A stretch of 64,000 nt of DNA from contig NZ_NKRG01000002.1 in NCBI RefSeq assembly GCF_003351105.1, positions 124,001 through 188,000 of the forward strand. The letters run 5' to 3'. Below the pieces are notes generated by a model, which worked only from the letters and a program-made list of their open reading frames with translations, ran no database searches and was not told where the DNA came from. Source of the stretch: Thermosipho africanus Ob7. GTDB lineage: Bacteria; Thermotogota; Thermotogae; Thermotogales; Fervidobacteriaceae. A program made the position numbers and the translations under genes. Positions 18,989 through 27,018 of the stretch are shown here, piece by piece (position 1 is the first letter of the stretch; each line of letters begins with the position of its first letter).

Positions 18989-20791
18989 ATGAAGAAACTT
19001 TTAGGTATCATTCTTATTGTATTAGCTGTATCTTTATTATTTTCAACTGAAGTAGTTATCTTACACACCAGCGATTTGCATGGAAACATTTTACCGATTA
19101 ATTATGCTACAAATTCTCCATCAGATGTTGGGCTTGCAAAAATTGCAACCTTGATAAAACAGTTTAGGAATGAGTATCAAAACGTAATACTTGTAGATAC
19201 TGGCGACTTAATTCAAGGAACCCCCTTGGAATATTATCATGCAAGAATAGATAACAAGCCAGTTGATCCAATGATACTTGTAATGAACAAACTAGGTTAC
19301 TCTGCCTGGATAATAGGAAATCATGAATTTAACTATGGATTAGACGTTTTAGAAAAAGCAGTTTCCGAAGCTCAATTCCCTGCTTTAAGTGCCAATATAA
19401 TAGATGTAAAAGAAAATTCATCTTTATTTAAACCTTATCATATAGTAAATGTTGGAGATATAAAAATTGGAATTTTAGGACTTACCACTAAGTACATCCC
19501 CAATTGGGAAGATCCAAAAAATATCGAAGGTCTTGACTTTTTAGATCCAGTAGAAGTTGCTAAAAAATACGTTGATATTCTTAAAAACAAAGAAAATGTT
19601 GATATAGTAATTGTTGCATATCACGGTGGCCTTGAAAGAGATCCTCAAACAGGAGAACCAACAGAAGAATTAACCGGTGAAAATCAAGCTTATCAACTCT
19701 TACAAGAAGTTGATGGAATTGATGTTTTACTACTTGGCCATCAACATAGAACTATTGCAACAAAAATAAATAATGTGCCAGTTTCAATGCCTTCTTACTG
19801 GGGAAAATCACTTGGAAAGATTGTTTTAAAACTTGAAAAAAAGGATAATAAATGGCAAGTTATTGATAGCTCAGTAGAGCAAGTTTCTGTAAAAGGAGTT
19901 ACCGCAGATGAGGAAATTACTTCTTTGATAAAACCATATGATGAAAAAGTTCAAGCATGGTTAGATCAGCCCGTTGGATATGCAGATGGAGATTTTTGGG
20001 TAGAAAATCCTCTTTTTGCAAGGCTTCAAGACAATCCTTTAATAGAATTTGTGAACAAAGTTCAAATGTACTACAGCAAAGCTAAAATTTCATCTACTGC
20101 TCTCTTTAATAATAGCATTAAAGGATGGAAAAGTGGACCTATTACATTAAGAGATATTAACGCAGTTTATATCTACCCAAATACCTTGAAAGTTATTAAA
20201 GTCACTGGTAAAGACATAAAAGATGCTTTAGAAAAAAGTGCTGACTATTTTGTTATGGAAAATTATATGGTTTCAGTCAATAAATCTTGGGTTGAACCTA
20301 AACCTAGACATTATAATTATGACATGTGGGAAGGAATTAGCTATAAAATAGTTCTCAATAATCCTTCAGGAAATAGAATAATAGATTTAATGTTCGAAGG
20401 AAAGCCAATTGAAATGGATAAAGAATACGAAATTGTTCTTAACAACTATAGAGCAGGTGGCGGTGGTGGCTATACAATGTTTAAAGGAAAACCAGTTGTT
20501 AGAGAAGTAATGATGGAAGTTTCAGAATTAATGGCAGACTACATTCTTGAACACAAGAATATTAAAGCAACAACTGATAACAATTGGCAAACTGTTGTTA
20601 AATTTGAATATGTTATTAATCCTGGCGAAACTCTCTGGTCAATTTCAAAACGCTTAGGTGTTTCACTTAATGATTTAACAAGATGGAATAATATTAAAAA
20701 TCCATCACTTATAAAACCAGGAACTAAATTGGTATATTACAAAAATTACATTGATACTATACCACCAATAAAAGAACTAATAAACTTCTAA
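18989..20791 (+). CDS. Exported 5'-nucleotidase with C-terminal LysM domain
   Basis: A 600-residue secreted metallophosphoesterase. A signal peptide (1-19) precedes the metallophosphatase domain with HTSDLHGN, GDLIQGTP, GNHEFNYG and GHQHRT, then the 5'-nucleotidase C-terminal domain (about 330-500; ending with NNYRAGGGGGYTMF). The last 50 residues are a LysM repeat (YVINPGETLWSISKRLGVSLNDLTRWN), which would anchor the enzyme to peptidoglycan. It likely hydrolyses 5'-nucleotides or 2',3'-cyclic nucleotides outside the cell. ATG 18989 has AGGAGGTG at 7 nt; the in-frame GTG 18980 lies inside that site and is rejected. Pairing with tdk suggests nucleoside scavenging: dephosphorylate outside, rephosphorylate inside. 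Confidence 0.93.
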   Translation: MKKLLGIILIVLAVSLLFSTEVVILHTSDLHGNILPINYATNSPSDVGLAKIATLIKQFRNEYQNVILVDTGDLIQGTPLEYYHARIDNKPVDPMILVMNKLGYSAWIIGNHEFNYGLDVLEKAVSEAQFPALSANIIDVKENSSLFKPYHIVNVGDIKIGILGLTTKYIPNWEDPKNIEGLDFLDPVEVAKKYVDILKNKENVDIVIVAYHGGLERDPQTGEPTEELTGENQAYQLLQEVDGIDVLLLGHQHRTIATKINNVPVSMPSYWGKSLGKIVLKLEKKDNKWQVIDSSVEQVSVKGVTADEEITSLIKPYDEKVQAWLDQPVGYADGDFWVENPLFARLQDNPLIEFVNKVQMYYSKAKISSTALFNNSIKGWKSGPITLRDINAVYIYPNTLKVIKVTGKDIKDALEKSADYFVMENYMVSVNKSWVEPKPRHYNYDMWEGISYKIVLNNPSGNRIIDLMFEGKPIEMDKEYEIVLNNYRAGGGGGYTMFKGKPVVREVMMEVSELMADYILEHKNIKATTDNNWQTVVKFEYVINPGETLWSISKRLGVSLNDLTRWNNIKNPSLIKPGTKLVYYKNYIDTIPPIKELINF

Positions 20792-20845
20792 AAATCAAGT
20801 TTTTAAGAGTTCATCTTTAACAACTTACTCATGCTTACAAATAAT

Positions 20846-20884
20846 GCCCGTTTCTAGTAAGAAAAACTAGAAACGGGCCTTTCT
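20846..20884 (+). terminator. Terminator after the 5'-nucleotidase gene
   Basis: GCCCGTTTCTAG (20846-20857) pairs perfectly with CTAGAAACGGGC (20867-20878) across a 9-nt loop, followed by a short pyrimidine tract (CTTTCT). The stem is strong, the U tract modest. Confidence 0.85.
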
Positions 20885-20885
20885 A

Positions 20886-21094
20886 TTTGAAAGTAATATT
20901 TATGTATATGATTTTGTACTTTTAAAACCTTTTTGAAAGAATAATTTTTGCATTAACTTTTAAACCCATAAATAGCTTACTATGTTATGCATTACCTATT
21001 ATCATCAAGATTTATTAATTCTGAATCTTTTAGAATGGGGTATTTACGGCTTAAGACTATTTATAAGAATGGTTCTTTTCAATGTTAATATTAT
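20886..21094. other. Non-coding AT-rich stretch
   Basis: Between the 5'-nucleotidase terminator and the stop of the next minus-strand gene I see no open frame of note, no tRNA and no clear stem-loop. The segment near 21020-21085 reads as a short uninterrupted frame without a start site and could be a gene remnant, but nothing recognisable. Confidence 0.4.
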
Positions 21095-21751
21095 TTATTT
21101 TATTAACCCAAAAACGTCCTCTATACCTTGCTTTTCAACTTGAAATTTATAAAATCCAAAAAATTTATCTATATATTTATCTCTTTCCTTTGAATATTTA
21201 TCACCAAAGTTAGCTGTAGATCTTGAAACAGTATCATGATCCCTTGTCTCTTTAATCGCATACATTAGATATAAAACTGTATAATCCATGTTTATAGCAG
21301 CCATATATAAGTCTTGATTTGCACTATAAATTTCAGAATTTTCTATTCTATCTCTTAAAGAATCAAGTTTACTAATTATATCTTTTAATATTTTTCTCTT
21401 ATCTTCTAAATAGTAAATCATATAAGAATATGTTTCATTTCTATCTTGCATTTTATTAACTTCATTAAAAATCTTAACTGTTATTAAATTTTCTTTTAAA
21501 ACATCATATCCAATTTCTTTATCTAAAGCTTCTAAATAAGATTTAAAATCTTTAATTTTACTTGATTCTTGAGTGCTTTCAACTTCTTCTGTTACTAGTG
21601 ATGAATCTTCTTCAATATCTTCTTGTGCAATTGGAGTTTGAACATTATCTGCTGCAACTTCTTTATCTTTAGATGGTACAAGTAACACTGCCACTGCCAT
21701 GACTATAACTATCAATATAAAAAAACCACAACCTTTAACCAATTTTCTCAT
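21095..21751 (-). CDS. Membrane-anchored hypothetical protein
   Basis: A 218-residue protein with one N-terminal membrane segment (about residues 9-26, FFILIVIVMAVAVLLV) and a short basic cytoplasmic start. There follows an acidic, low-complexity linker (about 30-65) and a helical domain (about 66-218) rich in Lys, Glu, Tyr and Met. The cysteine at position 8 precedes the hydrophobic core, so this is not a lipobox. I do not recognise the family. The start ATG 21751 is preceded by AAAGGAGGTAG. It appears to be a single-gene unit, divergent from the PatB-like gene. Confidence 0.75.
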   Translation of the reverse strand: MRKLVKGCGFFILIVIVMAVAVLLVPSKDKEVAADNVQTPIAQEDIEEDSSLVTEEVESTQESSKIKDFKSYLEALDKEIGYDVLKENLITVKIFNEVNKMQDRNETYSYMIYYLEDKRKILKDIISKLDSLRDRIENSEIYSANQDLYMAAINMDYTVLYLMYAIKETRDHDTVSRSTANFGDKYSKERDKYIDKFFGFYKFQVEKQGIEDVFGLIK

Positions 21752-21878
21752 AAATCTACCTCCTTTAAAGTTAGTAAGCCAAATTATATCCCGACAAGAT
21801 TATACCATAAAAAAAAAGTATTAACCAATTTATGGTACAATTGATAACGAAAGATTATCATAAAAGTGAGGGATAATA

Positions 21879-23033
21879 ATGATAGATTTTGACAAAACCC
21901 TTGAACGACGTGGAACAAACTCGTATAAGTGGGATTATGGGTATAATGAATTATATGATAATTTATTACCTTTATGGGTAGCAGATATGGATTTTGAAGC
22001 TCCAAAAGAAGTAATTGATGCAATAAAAGCAAGAGCAAAGCATGGAATATATGGATATACTTTTAGGCCTGAAGGGTATTATAAGTCAATTATAAAATGG
22101 TTTGATGAAATTCATAATGTAAAAATAAAAAAAGACTGGATTGTTCCAATCCCTGGAGTGGTTCCAGGAATTGCATTTGCAATACAAGCTTTAACAAATC
22201 CTGGAGATAAAATAATAATACAACCTCCGGTTTATAGACCTTTTTATGAAGTAATTAATAACCTTGGAAGAAGAATTTCTTTAAATCCCCTAATTGAAAA
22301 TAACGGATATTACAAAATGGATTTTGAAAATCTTGAAAAAATTATTGATAATAGAACTACAATGTTAATTTTATGTAGTCCACATAATCCAGTAGGAAGA
22401 GTATGGAAAAAAACAGAGTTAGAAAAATTAGGTGAAATATGTTTAAAGCAAAACATAACAGTTGTATCCGATGAAATTCATGCTGATATAGTTTATTCTC
22501 CAAATAAACATAATATGTTCTTTTCAGTATCTGATAAATTTTTAAACAATAGTATTGTGCTTACTGCTCCAAACAAAACTTTTAACATAGCAGGTCTTCA
22601 AACTGGTAATGCATTTATTCCAAATAAGTTTATAAGACAAAAATTCGAGGCAGTTATAAATTCACAACACCTAAACTTAACTAATATATTTGGAATTGTT
22701 GCAACTGAAGCAGCATACACATACGGAAAAAGCTGGCTCAATCAATTAAAAAAATATCTTTATGACAATGCCGTATATGTCAAAAAGGCGCTAGAAAAAA
22801 ATACCAATGTTAGAACTTTAATACCTGAAGGAACTTTCCTTATGTGGCTTGATCTTAGAAAATATAATACTGATATCCATGAAAAATTATTAAAAAATGG
22901 GTTGTGGTTAAATCAGGGTAAAGAATTCGGAAAAGAAGGAGATGGATTTGAAAGAATGAATATTGCAACCTCAAGAAAAATAATTGAAAAGGCAGTAAAA
23001 ATAATAATTAGTAGTTTAAATGATCTTGAATAA
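21879..23033 (+). CDS. patB: PatB/MalY-type PLP-dependent C-S lyase
   Basis: A 384-residue fold-type I aminotransferase-like enzyme, most like cystathionine beta-lyase of the MalY/PatB group. Typical segments are LPLWVADMDFEAPKEV at the start, CSPHNPVGRVW, VVSDEIHADIVY and the Schiff-base lysine in APNKTFNIAG. It probably cleaves cystathionine or cysteine to pyruvate, ammonia and thiol or sulfide. Start ATG 21879 follows GTGAGGGA. It stands alone with its own terminator. A substrate other than cystathionine cannot be excluded. Confidence 0.9.
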   Translation: MIDFDKTLERRGTNSYKWDYGYNELYDNLLPLWVADMDFEAPKEVIDAIKARAKHGIYGYTFRPEGYYKSIIKWFDEIHNVKIKKDWIVPIPGVVPGIAFAIQALTNPGDKIIIQPPVYRPFYEVINNLGRRISLNPLIENNGYYKMDFENLEKIIDNRTTMLILCSPHNPVGRVWKKTELEKLGEICLKQNITVVSDEIHADIVYSPNKHNMFFSVSDKFLNNSIVLTAPNKTFNIAGLQTGNAFIPNKFIRQKFEAVINSQHLNLTNIFGIVATEAAYTYGKSWLNQLKKYLYDNAVYVKKALEKNTNVRTLIPEGTFLMWLDLRKYNTDIHEKLLKNGLWLNQGKEFGKEGDGFERMNIATSRKIIEKAVKIIISSLNDLE

Positions 23034-23040
23034 TCTTTCA

Positions 23041-23082
23041 AAAGCCCCCAAAATATTGTTTTTCATAATCTTTGAGGGCTTT
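23041..23082. terminator. Bidirectional terminator between patB and LUD gene
   Basis: AAAGCCCCCAAA (23041-23052) pairs with TTTGAGGGCTTT (23071-23082) with one mismatch; the A and T ends allow termination from both the plus (patB) and minus (rex-LUD) strands. Confidence 0.75.
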
Positions 23083-23104
23083 ATAATATACTTAAATTAA
23101 GATT

Positions 23105-23746
23105 TTACAAGCCTAGTTCTTTTAAAACAATAACAACCTTGATCCTTCCAGGATGTCTATAACCACTTTCTATTATTGTATAATAATTACAAATTCTTTG
23201 GTGTGATGCACAATCAACACAATAACCTGTTTGAGCGCATGGAGTATTAAGATTCAACCTTTTTGTATTCATAGGAGAAATATACCTTATCCTCTCTCTT
23301 GCTTCTTCTAAATTTTTTACCACCTTATTAACACTAGTAACCAAAATAACATTTTTGGGGCCAAAAATAACTGCAGCAACTCTATTACCGTTCCCATCTA
23401 AAAGCGCAATTTCACCATTTTCAGTTATTGCATTAGCACTACATATATAAAAATCTGAAAAAAACGCTTTTCTTTCTAATTCTTCCTTCTCTTCTTTTGT
23501 TTTTGCACTATATCTATCCAAAAAGTTATATTCTTCAGTTCTTAACTTTTCTAGTAGTCCTATTTGATTAAGTGTTAAAGAACCGCCTGTTGCAACCGTT
23601 GAACCCTTAGGAATTAATTCTAAAACTTTTTCTAATGCTTCTTTTTCATCTTCTACAATATATGCTTCATGACCTTTTTTGTTTAAAGCATCAGCAACTT
23701 TGTTTGCCACCGATTTATACTTCCATAAATATAATTCGTCTCTCAT
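23105..23746 (-). CDS. LUD-domain protein (lactate utilisation family)
   Basis: A 213-residue protein of the LUD/YkgG superfamily. The family core is seen in TVATGGSLTLNQIGLLEKL, DFYICSANAITENGEIALLDGNGNRVA and PKNVILVTSVNKVV. Near the C-terminus four Cys (PCAQTGYCVDCASHQRIC) may bind a metal or Fe-S cluster; this Cys-containing version is common in anaerobes as a stand-alone protein. Its exact reaction is unknown. ATG 23746 is preceded by GAAGGTGGTAG. It lies 14 nt downstream of rex in the same transcript, so its expression should follow cellular NADH/NAD+. Confidence 0.88.
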   Translation of the reverse strand: MRDELYLWKYKSVANKVADALNKKGHEAYIVEDEKEALEKVLELIPKGSTVATGGSLTLNQIGLLEKLRTEEYNFLDRYSAKTKEEKEELERKAFFSDFYICSANAITENGEIALLDGNGNRVAAVIFGPKNVILVTSVNKVVKNLEEARERIRYISPMNTKRLNLNTPCAQTGYCVDCASHQRICNYYTIIESGYRHPGRIKVVIVLKELGL

Positions 23747-23760
23747 TCTACCACCTTCTT

Positions 23761-24384
23761 CTATTCAATATTTCTTTCAATCTTAAATGATAACGATTTA
23801 AAAGAAAGAGTTATATCTACATCTTCGACCGGGATATTCGTTCTAAGTTTCACAGGTGCAAAATTAACAATTCCCTTAATTCCCAATTCTTCCAATTTAT
23901 CTACAACCATTTGAGCAGCATTTTCTGGAACCGCTAGAACTGCTATTTCTACAATATTTTTCTTAAAAAAATCATCAATTTCAGAAAAATGTTTAACAAT
24001 TAACCTTCCTATCTTTCTACCAACTTTTGATCTATCAGCATCAAAAATACCTATAACATTAAACTTTTCCTTTCTTAAACCTTCATAATTTGCTATAGCA
24101 CTACCAATATTTCCTGCACCAATAACAATGACATTCCAATATTTATTAACGCCTATTATGTCTTCTAGCCTTTCCATTAATTCATAAGTATTATATCCAA
24201 CTCCTCTTTTTCCAAACTCTCCAAAGTATGATAAATCTTTTCTAACTTGGCTAGATTTTATGCCAAGTCTTTCTGCTATATCTTTTGATGCAACGTATTC
24301 AATGCCTTCTTCATACAATCTATTAAGACACCTATAATAAAGCCCTAATCTTTTAATAACAGGTCTTGGAATCTTTTTCTCCAT
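23761..24384 (-). CDS. rex: Redox-sensing transcriptional repressor Rex
   Basis: A 207-residue dimeric repressor that leaves DNA when NADH is high. The winged-helix DNA-binding domain is residues about 5-80 (GIKSSQVRKDLSYFGEFGKRG is the recognition helix and after it), then the NAD(H)-binding Rossmann fold with IVIGAGNIGSAIANY (written VIVIGAGNIGSAI in the frame) and IFDADRSKVG, and the C-terminal swapped helix. ATG 24384 follows TAGGAGGGT. A good Rex operator lies 23-40 nt upstream of the start, so the gene is probably autoregulated. Confidence 0.97.
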   Translation of the reverse strand: MEKKIPRPVIKRLGLYYRCLNRLYEEGIEYVASKDIAERLGIKSSQVRKDLSYFGEFGKRGVGYNTYELMERLEDIIGVNKYWNVIVIGAGNIGSAIANYEGLRKEKFNVIGIFDADRSKVGRKIGRLIVKHFSEIDDFFKKNIVEIAVLAVPENAAQMVVDKLEELGIKGIVNFAPVKLRTNIPVEDVDITLSFKSLSFKIERNIE

Positions 24385-24406
24385 ATTCTCAACCCTCCTA
24401 TATTTT

Positions 24407-24424
24407 TTGTGAAGTTAGTCACAA
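24407..24424. promoter_or_regulatory. Rex operator
   Basis: TTGTGAAGTTAGTCACAA is an 18-bp near-palindrome matching the Rex consensus TTGTGAA-N4-TTCACAA in all but one position of the right half. It lies between rex and its probable promoter, consistent with autorepression. A further half-site (TTCACAA) occurs about 30 bp upstream. Confidence 0.8.
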
Positions 24425-24557
24425 TAAATTATACTATATTTTTCACAAATAATTCAAGTAATAATTTGCCTTCGATTTTTCAATAAAAATATTAAATTTC
24501 TGGAAATATTAAAAAATAATATGTAGATAATAACCTATATCCTATTTTTTTTAATAT

Positions 24558-24585
24558 TTGAACAAATTGAAAAATATGATATAAT
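24558..24585 (+). promoter_or_regulatory. Promoter of the Mbx-type operon
   Basis: TTGAAC (24558-24563) and TATAAT (24580-24585, with an extended TG: ATGATATAAT) are 16 nt apart. Transcription would start near 24592, leaving a leader of about 75 nt that contains three imperfect repeats of roughly 20 nt. Confidence 0.75.
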
Positions 24586-24665
24586 ACAATTCGAAATTGG
24601 ATAATAATACTCGGAATTTAATAATTACTTCAAATTTTTAATTGCTTTTTTAAAGGAGGGATATT

Positions 24666-25148
24666 GTGTATATTTCAGTATTTATTGTGACCTATTTCAC
24701 ATGGATATTACTAACAGGTTACAACGATATTTCTGAGCTAATTGTAGGCTTTTTTGTTTCACTAATTGTTGCCAGTGTTCTAAAAAAGTATTATAGAATA
24801 AGATTTGATTCAAAATTTTTAGTAAGATTTGTTAAATTTGTATTAGTTTATTTACCTGTATTTATATGGGAAATGATAAAAGCAAATTTTGACGTTGCCG
24901 CAAGAGTCTTAAATCCGAAACTTCCAATTAACCCAGGTTTCGTAAAAGTTAAAACAAACCTTAAAAAAGAAGCCTCAAAACTTACCTTAGCAAATTCAAT
25001 TACACTTACCCCTGGCACACTCACCTTAGATGTTAAAGATGATACCCTCTTTATTCATTGGATTGATGTAAAAACATTAGATGAAAACGAAAAAAAAGAA
25101 AAAATTAGTGGAACATTTGAAAAGATTTTAAAGGGGGTATTCGAATGA
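24666..25148 (+). CDS. mnhE: MnhE-like antiporter subunit (MbxA type)
   Basis: First gene of the membrane oxidoreductase operon. The 160-residue protein has two to three N-terminal membrane helices and a cytoplasmic C-terminal domain; the stretch ANSITLTPGTLTLDV is the MnhE hallmark. It belongs to the Mrp-type module thought to move Na+ or H+ across the membrane. GTG 24666 is chosen because AAAGGAGGG lies 5 nt upstream. The end overlaps mnhF by 4 nt (ATGA). Confidence 0.93.
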   Translation: MYISVFIVTYFTWILLTGYNDISELIVGFFVSLIVASVLKKYYRIRFDSKFLVRFVKFVLVYLPVFIWEMIKANFDVAARVLNPKLPINPGFVKVKTNLKKEASKLTLANSITLTPGTLTLDVKDDTLFIHWIDVKTLDENEKKEKISGTFEKILKGVFE

Positions 25149-25402
25149 CAATTATTAACTATATTTTCTTTGGATTTGTAGGTTTGGGAGTATTATTTTC
25201 CTTTCTAAGAATATTGCTTGGCCCAACAAGTGCCGACAGAGTTGCTGCATTAGATACATTGAATGTAGTTTTAACTGGAACTATCGTTTTTTTAGCTTTA
25301 GTATTCAATAATGGACTATATCTTGATATCGCTCTAGTATACGGTCTTCTTTCATTTACTGAAACAGTTGTGATATCTCGTTACTTGGAGGGGAAAAAAT
25401 GA
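25145..25402 (+). CDS. mnhF: MnhF-like antiporter subunit (MbxB type)
   Basis: An 85-residue protein with three membrane helices. GPTSADRVAALDTLN is the conserved MnhF/PhaF motif. It is part of the ion-translocating Mrp module and overlaps its neighbours on both sides by 4 nt, so the order mnhE-F-G is translated as a coupled unit. Confidence 0.93.
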   Translation: MTIINYIFFGFVGLGVLFSFLRILLGPTSADRVAALDTLNVVLTGTIVFLALVFNNGLYLDIALVYGLLSFTETVVISRYLEGKK

Positions 25403-25719
25403 GTATATTAGGATATATTCTAATAACTATAGGAGCATTTTTTTATTTTTTAGGCGGGCTAGGCATTTTTAGAATGCCAGATGTTTATAACAGGCTACAA
25501 GCTGGTACAAAAGCTACCACTCTTGGTTCATTTTCAGTAATATTAGGAGTCGGCTTAGTTAATCTTGATTATCTACCTAAAGCATTAGTTATTATTGCTT
25601 TCATTGCATTAACAAACCCCGTTGGAAGTTCTGTTCTTGCAAGAGCTGCATATTTGAAAGGTATAAAGCCTACTGAAAAGACAAAAGTTGACGAATATAA
25701 AGGTGGTGATGAAAAATGA
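25399..25719 (+). CDS. mnhG: MnhG-like antiporter subunit (MbxC type)
   Basis: A 106-residue protein with three membrane helices; GGLGIFRMPDVYNRLQAGTKATTLG is the MnhG/PhaG signature region and ALTNPVGSSVLARAAYLKG follows the third helix. Its C-terminus YKGGDEK is encoded by the codons that form the ribosome binding site of the next gene, whose ATG overlaps the stop. Confidence 0.93.
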   Translation: MSILGYILITIGAFFYFLGGLGIFRMPDVYNRLQAGTKATTLGSFSVILGVGLVNLDYLPKALVIIAFIALTNPVGSSVLARAAYLKGIKPTEKTKVDEYKGGDEK

Positions 25720-25955
25720 CTATTGTCATTATATTCGTCGGAATATTAATGATTATTTCTGCCATTTATGCAATAGAAGCAAAAAAAATGCTAGATTCAT
25801 TTATATCATTATCACTTTTAAGTTTGTTATCAGTTTTTTTGTTTGTAATAATGAAGGCTCCCGATGTTGCAATTACAGAAGCTGCAGTTGGAGCTGGTCT
25901 TACTACAGCTGTTTTAATCTTGGCATTACAAAGAGTTGGTGGTGATGAAAAATGA
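25716..25955 (+). CDS. DUF4040 / MbxD-like subunit (MnhA C-terminal type)
   Basis: A 79-residue hydrophobic protein with three helices. MKAPDVAITEAAVGAGLTTAV is the conserved motif of DUF4040, the piece that in Mrp antiporters forms the C-terminal part of MrpA and in Mbh/Mbx stands alone as subunit D. It carries the acidic and charged residues placed in the ion path. It ends RVGGDEK, again supplying the ribosome binding site of the next gene (GGTGGTGATG). It overlaps neighbours by 4 nt. Confidence 0.9.
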   Translation: MTIVIIFVGILMIISAIYAIEAKKMLDSFISLSLLSLLSVFLFVIMKAPDVAITEAAVGAGLTTAVLILALQRVGGDEK

Positions 25956-26674
25956 GAAGAGTATTTTCAATTCTTATAGTATTAGGCTTGATTTTATTTT
26001 TTGTAAATTCTCTTTCTATTCTACCTGAATATGGGAAAGTTAAACTTTCAAAAGTTTCCAGTGCATATATAAATAAAAGTGTTAATGGAAACAGTGAAAA
26101 AGTCACATTTGGTAAATCAAAAGATTTAGAAGACGGTTCTGCTAATGTAGTTACATCTATAGTAGTCAATTATAGATCTTTTGATACACTTGGTGAAGTT
26201 ACTGTATTATTTACCTCTGCATTAGGCGTTGGATTAATATTACATGGCTATAAAAGAAAAAAATACGGAAGACAACCTAACTTTATTCTAAGAATTTCTG
26301 TAGGTATTTTGCTTCCATTAATTCTTTTGTTTGGTGCTTATATATTTATTCACGGACATCTTACCCCAGGTGGTGGGTTCCCTGGAGGTACAATAATTGC
26401 TGCAGGTATTTTACTATTGTATCTTTCTAACGAAGAATATGAGCTTTCTAAAGCTTCCAAATTCGTTGAAAGTGCTGCAGGAAGTTTGTATGTAATAGTT
26501 GGTCTAACAGGATTAGCAGTTTCAGGTATATTCTTACTAAACTTCCTCCCAACGGGAGTAGTTGGTAATTTGTTTAGCGCTGGAATAGTACCAATAGTGT
26601 ACATATTAATTGGTTTTAAAGTAGGCGCCGAACTTTCAGGAATAATTGCGGATTTGCACAGGGAGGAGGGATGA
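25952..26674 (+). CDS. mnhB: MnhB-like subunit (MbxE/F fusion type)
   Basis: A 240-residue membrane protein. The N-terminal part (about 1-105) resembles MbhE (one helix, then an outside loop, then FDTLGEVTVLFTSALGVG); the C-terminal part (about 110-240) is MnhB, with LTPGGGFPGGTIIAAG. The two are separate genes in some archaeal Mbh/Mbx clusters, so this is a fused form. A diverged relative of the same layout lies at 1032-1634. It overlaps the next gene by 4 nt. Confidence 0.92.
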   Translation: MRRVFSILIVLGLILFFVNSLSILPEYGKVKLSKVSSAYINKSVNGNSEKVTFGKSKDLEDGSANVVTSIVVNYRSFDTLGEVTVLFTSALGVGLILHGYKRKKYGRQPNFILRISVGILLPLILLFGAYIFIHGHLTPGGGFPGGTIIAAGILLLYLSNEEYELSKASKFVESAAGSLYVIVGLTGLAVSGIFLLNFLPTGVVGNLFSAGIVPIVYILIGFKVGAELSGIIADLHREEG

Positions 26675-27018
26675 CAATGGTATATTATATCTCTTTTATA
26701 TTAATAGGAGTAGGAATTTATGGAATACTGACTCAAAAAAACTTATTTAAAACATTAGTATCATTAACAATAATTGATACTGCAATTAACATTCTTATAA
26801 TTTCACTTGGTTACATTGAAGGAAGTGATGTGCCAATTTATTCAAAATATACACAATCGGCTAACTTTGTTGATCCACTCCCACAAGCATTGGTACTTAC
26901 AGCAATTGTTATAGGCGTAGGTACTTTAGCATTAGGTGCTTCTCTATTAATTAGAGTATATGAAAAATATGGAACTTTAGATACTGAAGAAATCGCCGTT
27001 AAGGAGGCGAGAAAATGA
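26671..27018 (+). CDS. mnhC: MnhC/NuoK-like subunit (MbxG type)
   Basis: A 115-residue protein with three membrane helices, equivalent to MrpC and complex I NuoK. The start MVYYISFILIGVGIYGILTQ and the segment PLPQALVLTAIVIGVGTLALG are characteristic of MnhC. ATG 26671 or ATG 26677 could serve as the start; both follow GGAGGAGGG. It overlaps the MnhD-like gene by 4 nt. Confidence 0.93.
   Translation: MTMVYYISFILIGVGIYGILTQKNLFKTLVSLTIIDTAINILIISLGYIEGSDVPIYSKYTQSANFVDPLPQALVLTAIVIGVGTLALGASLLIRVYEKYGTLDTEEIAVKEARK

Noticed and set aside
21020-21090. Transposase or gene remnant downstream of the 5'-nucleotidase
   Set aside because: A short open stretch exists but shows no recognisable motif, start or repeat ends.
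24430-24450. Second Rex operator upstream of rex
   Set aside because: Only one half-site (TTCACAA) is present, with no matching left half at proper distance.
25688-25945. 85-codon plus-strand frame over the DUF4040 gene
   Set aside because: It is out of phase with mnhG and the DUF4040 gene, has no family features and an odd Cys/Tyr/Ser-rich composition typical of a shadow frame.
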